9,454 nucleotides of DNA from JANLQX01 sp031368215 (GTDB lineage Bacteria; Actinomycetota; Acidimicrobiia; Acidimicrobiales; JANYDT01). Location: assembly GCA_031368215.1 (NCBI GenBank), contig JANLRD010000226.1, positions 1 through 9,454 of the forward strand, read 5' to 3'. Below are positions 7,130-9,454 of the stretch, piece by piece. A program made the translations under genes and the position numbers. The notes beneath the pieces were generated by a model that saw nothing but the letters and a program-made list of their open reading frames with translations, was not told the DNA's origin and did not search any database. Each line of letters starts with the position of its first letter. The stretch's first letter is position 1.

Positions 7130-7726
7130 CTACTTGTAGAGGAAGATCAGCGAATAGACGATGGTCCACACCACGAGCGCGCTGTGCTGGAACCACGTTG
7201 CGCCGATGGCGGCATGGGGCTCCTCCGGCGTGGACTGGGCGGTGACGACGCGGGCGAGCCCGAGTACGGATGCCCCGAGTGCTATCGCGCAGGCGACGCC
7301 GGCGACGTAGAGCAGGGCGTAGCAGTGCAGCCACCACGGCAGGGCGTTCGCTGCGCCCTGCCACTGGTTGCCGATGAACCAGATGATGTTGCCGGCAGCG
7401 AGGTTGGCGAGGATGGCGAAACCGAACCCGCCACCGGCCCAGCGGCGATTGCCGACACGCAGTGAGGTGATCGCCCATCCGACGGCGAGTGATGCGAGCC
7501 CGAAGGTCGCGAACACGATGAACGCGGCGTAGTTGTTGAACGGCATCGTCAAAGGGAAGAACGGCTCGCCCGGGTTCGAGCGACGGAGTGCGTAGCGCGT
7601 GTAGGCGTACGCACCTCCCAAGCCGGCACCGGCCATGACGATTGCCGCCGACCCGGCAAGGCAGGCAACAAGGGTCGGGGTGGTCGACCGACCGGTGACG
7701 GTCGCCGGCGCAGGGGTCGTCGCCAT
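7130..7726 (-). CDS. Divergent cytochrome c oxidase subunit III-like protein
   Basis: A 198-residue five-helix membrane protein that aligns by eye with the canonical subunit III in this window. MPFNNYAAFIVFATFGL corresponds to the IPFTSASSFILLMSSL segment. Residues 99-121 match the third helix, and WWLHCYALLYVAG (131-143) matches the GFHGVHVTLG helix with a His kept. The C-terminus TWFQHSALVVWTIVYSLIFLY corresponds to YWHFVDVVWIVIFTVVYLI. The conserved Glu of the first helix (SECLLF) is replaced by Ala27 (GSAAIV). Helices are at about 20-42, 66-88, 98-120, 131-157 and 178-196. The ATG at 7726 shares its A with the preceding TGA (TGATG) and has GAGGG at 7740-7736 upstream with a 9-nt spacer. 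Directly following a CoxI-like gene, it probably pairs with that protein as CoxIII pairs with CoxI. An annotation pipeline may call it hypothetical or heme-copper oxidase subunit III. Confidence 0.8.
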   Translation of the reverse strand: MATTPAPATVTGRSTTPTLVACLAGSAAIVMAGAGLGGAYAYTRYALRRSNPGEPFFPLTMPFNNYAAFIVFATFGLASLAVGWAITSLRVGNRRWAGGGFGFAILANLAAGNIIWFIGNQWQGAANALPWWLHCYALLYVAGVACAIALGASVLGLARVVTAQSTPEEPHAAIGATWFQHSALVVWTIVYSLIFLYK

Positions 7727-9279
7727 CAGTTCGTTCCCTCGGAGAAGGGCAGCAGATGCGCTGCGTTGGTAGATCCCGTTGTTCGTGATGCGCTCAGCAG
7801 GCCGAGGAGCGTGATGCCGAGCGCAGCGGCGAGCAGCAGGCCGCCCAGCATCATGAGCGCGCTCAGCGCCGGCGCCGATGACGACTGGTTGTTGCGGTTC
7901 GCCAGTGCGGCGAAGCCGACGACGGTCAGCACACCGCCGCCCAACGCGGCAAGCGTGGCCAGGCCGGCGATCGGTCGGGCAAGCGAGCGACCGAGCGCCA
8001 GGGGCGAGAGTTCGCTGATGCCGGCGACACCGGCGAGCACGGGGATCGCCACGGCGAGGAGCACGACCTGCCCGATGGTCCAGACCGCCCCCTGGGTCGC
8101 GGCGTCGAGGCTTCGGGCGGCGGCGATGAGCACGTTGACAGCGGCGAGCACGAGGAGGAGGGGAACCCCGACCGCCCCGAGCAGCGACGCGTCGGGCCGG
8201 AGGCCACCCGCCAGCGAGCCCAGCCAGACGAGGACGAGCATGCCGACCGGGATGACGATGAGTGAGGTGAACCAGCGGTTCGTCGGCTGGATGAAGGAAT
8301 CACCGGAGGCGGCACCGCCGAGCCAGGCGAACAGCGAAAGTGCGGCCGCCGTTGCCACCAGATACGACGCGACATGGCCGCCGAGCAGGGACCGTCCGGT
8401 GCGGGTCACGACGATCTCACCGACGAGCCCGAGTGCCGGGATCAGGACCAGGTACATCTCGGGGCGGGTGGTGAAGCGGAGCATGTGGCTCCAGAGCACT
8501 TCCGCACCATCGGTCAGCGCAAAGGTGCCGCCGAAGTGCTGGTCGATGTAGAGCAGGAGCAGGCCCGAGAGATGGACGGGGATCGTCAGGATCGAAACGG
8601 CAGCAGTGACGAAGGCCGCCCACGTGAAGGGCCGCACCTGCTCGAGGCTGAGCCCGGCCCGGCGATGCGTCAGCACGGTCGTGAAGATGTTGATGGCGCC
8701 GAGCAGCGTCGAGAACGCCACGACAGCGAGCGATGCCAGGAGAAGGTCGGTCGCCTTGTTCACCGGCTTGCCGCTCGTCAGGCCCGAGACCGAACCGAGA
8801 AGGTCGACGGACGGCGGGCCGTCGACCACGAGGTACGACGCGACGAAGAGTGCGGCACCCACGATGTAGGACCACACCACGAAGGCGTGAAGCCGGGGGA
8901 ACGCCAGCCTGGAGGAGCCGATCTGGCCGGGCACGACGATCGACGCCAACGCGAGGAACATCGGCGCCACGACCACGACGATCAGGCCGTGCTGAGCGAA
9001 CGAGAGGACCCGACCGAAGGAGAACCCGGCGTCGGTGCTCTCGCCCAGCCACCTCCCGGTGCCGAGATCGCCGCGCACCGCAGCGTCGACGCGCTGGGCG
9101 ACGAACGCGAACAGGACGGCACCGACGGTGCCGAGCAGCAGCGTCGCCCCGAGGTGGAGGCGACCGAGGCGGCGATGGTCGGTGGTGGCCACCCAGGACT
9201 CGACGACGTCGATGGCGTCGTCACCAAACGCGGTCTGTTCGACCGCAGCGGTGGTGGCTGGAGAGACGGTTATCGACAT
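7726..9279 (-). CDS. CoxI-like protein lacking the heme a3-CuB ligands (predicted inactive)
   Basis: An intact 517-residue protein with about 12 hydrophobic helices in the layout of heme-copper oxidase subunit I. It keeps the N-terminal WVATTDHRRLG (canonical WLTTVDHKRIG), the helix II region FAQHGLIVVVVAPMFLAL with His97 at the heme a ligand position, the FPRL motif after helix II, VRPFTWAAFV, and LWSHMLRF leading into RPEMY. Against the active subunit I in the same operon, CuB His of HPEVY is Arg272 (Glu274 and Tyr276 kept). The His-His pair of WAHHMF is in WLGGAA, helix X has no histidine at all, the D-channel Asp is Arg124, and the K-channel Lys is Leu348. It cannot hold a normal O2-reducing site. 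ATG at 9279 with GGAG at 9288-9285 (5-nt spacer) gives a firm start. It is the first gene of the operon and overlaps the CoxIII-like gene by one base. The function is unknown; an assembly, scaffold or heme-handling role is inference. Confidence 0.88.
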   Translation of the reverse strand: MSITVSPATTAAVEQTAFGDDAIDVVESWVATTDHRRLGRLHLGATLLLGTVGAVLFAFVAQRVDAAVRGDLGTGRWLGESTDAGFSFGRVLSFAQHGLIVVVVAPMFLALASIVVPGQIGSSRLAFPRLHAFVVWSYIVGAALFVASYLVVDGPPSVDLLGSVSGLTSGKPVNKATDLLLASLAVVAFSTLLGAINIFTTVLTHRRAGLSLEQVRPFTWAAFVTAAVSILTIPVHLSGLLLLYIDQHFGGTFALTDGAEVLWSHMLRFTTRPEMYLVLIPALGLVGEIVVTRTGRSLLGGHVASYLVATAAALSLFAWLGGAASGDSFIQPTNRWFTSLIVIPVGMLVLVWLGSLAGGLRPDASLLGAVGVPLLLVLAAVNVLIAAARSLDAATQGAVWTIGQVVLLAVAIPVLAGVAGISELSPLALGRSLARPIAGLATLAALGGGVLTVVGFAALANRNNQSSSAPALSALMMLGGLLLAAALGITLLGLLSASRTTGSTNAAHLLPFSEGTN

Positions 9280-9284
9280 GGGTT

Positions 9285-9288
9285 CTCC
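9285..9288 (-). promoter_or_regulatory. Ribosome binding site of the first operon gene
   Basis: GGAG on the minus strand with a 5-nt spacer (AACCC) before the ATG at 9279. It is the strongest start signal in the upper half of the operon and supports this ATG as the true start. Confidence 0.65.
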
Positions 9289-9357
9289 GGGGAGACGGGC
9301 TTCGAAAGCGAACAGGAAGGACGCGTCACGAGGCCCGAGGGATCTTCGAGCACGGCG

Positions 9358-9386
9358 ATGCTACCGGTTGCGGCGGGAGCGTTCAC
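9358..9386 (-). promoter_or_regulatory. Candidate sigma70-type promoter of the oxidase operon
   Basis: On the minus strand, GTGAAC (9386-9381, resembling TTGAAC/TTGACA) is separated by exactly 17 nt from TAGCAT (9363-9358, matching TAnnnT). This predicts a transcript start near 9351 and an untranslated leader of about 70 nt before the ATG at 9279. The region has no other convincing coding content, and all eight genes downstream are co-directional. The call rests only on motif match and position. Confidence 0.45.
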
Positions 9387-9399
9387 AGATAGGTGAACG
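9380..9399. promoter_or_regulatory. Perfect 7+7 palindrome overlapping the promoter -35 box
   Basis: CGTTCAC-N6-GTGAACG is a perfect inverted repeat with a 6-nt AT-containing centre. One arm contains the candidate -35 hexamer of the operon promoter. A dimeric regulator bound here would cover the -35 box, so an operator is plausible. A further copy of the GTGAAC half-site lies at 9449-9454, at the window edge. Confidence 0.45.
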
Positions 9400-9454
9400 G
9401 TGGTCATGGGGTGGTTGCCGAGCGAGGGGAAGCACCAACGAGCACAGCGTGAAC

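Noticed and set aside
7726..9279. CoxI-like gene as a decayed pseudogene or a nitric oxide reductase (NorB)
   Set aside because: The frame is uninterrupted with a good RBS and an overlapping partner gene, arguing against decay. NorB keeps the heme and non-heme-iron histidines, which are absent here.
9270..9407. Small minus-strand ORF (45 codons) overlapping the start of the CoxI-like gene, a possible leader peptide
   Set aside because: It has no Shine-Dalgarno and no recognisable content, and its ATG lies upstream of the predicted promoter, so it would not be on the transcript.
9406..9454. Possible divergent plus-strand gene start (ATG at 9406) running off the window
   Set aside because: Only about 16 codons are visible, without an RBS or recognisable sequence; it cannot be supported.

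Overview
The window is high-GC DNA dominated by one minus-strand respiratory operon that encodes a caa3-type (cytochrome c-fused) A1 heme-copper oxidase and an upstream companion module. Gene content, GC richness and GTG/ATG usage fit an actinobacterium, most likely of the class Acidimicrobiia. That placement is inference from the look of the genes; there is no rRNA or other phylogenetic marker here.

Layout from left to right. Positions 3-707 (+) hold the 3' part of a thioredoxin-fold protein with a CX4C motif, cut by the window edge. It converges on the oxidase operon across about 100 bp with no clear T-tract terminator. The operon is read right to left, from about 9350 down to 810, in this order: a CoxI-like protein (9279-7726), a CoxIII-like protein (7726-7130), an unrecognised polytopic membrane protein (7114-6359), CoxII with a fused cytochrome c domain (6362-5097), CoxI (5059-3050), CoxIII (3036-2398), CoxIV (2376-1912) and the caa3 assembly factor CtaG (1829-810). 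Junctions are tight (a 1-nt TGATG overlap, a 4-nt ATGA overlap, and gaps of 13-82 nt), so a single transcript is likely. A sigma70-like promoter with a palindrome over its -35 box lies about 100 bp upstream of the first gene.

The lower half of the operon is a complete canonical enzyme. CoxII has the CuA site and a CXXCH heme c site. CoxI has all six heme/copper histidines, the HPEVY cross-link Tyr/Glu, and the D- and K-channel residues. CoxIII, CoxIV and CtaG complete the set. No heme A synthesis genes (ctaA/ctaB) are in the window.

The most interesting part is the first three genes. The first encodes a full-length, intact 12-helix CoxI homologue that keeps the fold signatures but has lost all three CuB histidines, the helix X HxH pair, and the D- and K-channel residues, keeping only the helix II heme a histidine. 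It is followed by a divergent five-helix CoxIII homologue and a 7-TM protein. This looks like a catalytically dead paralogous CoxI/CoxIII pair maintained in front of the active oxidase, possibly as an assembly, scaffold or regulatory module.
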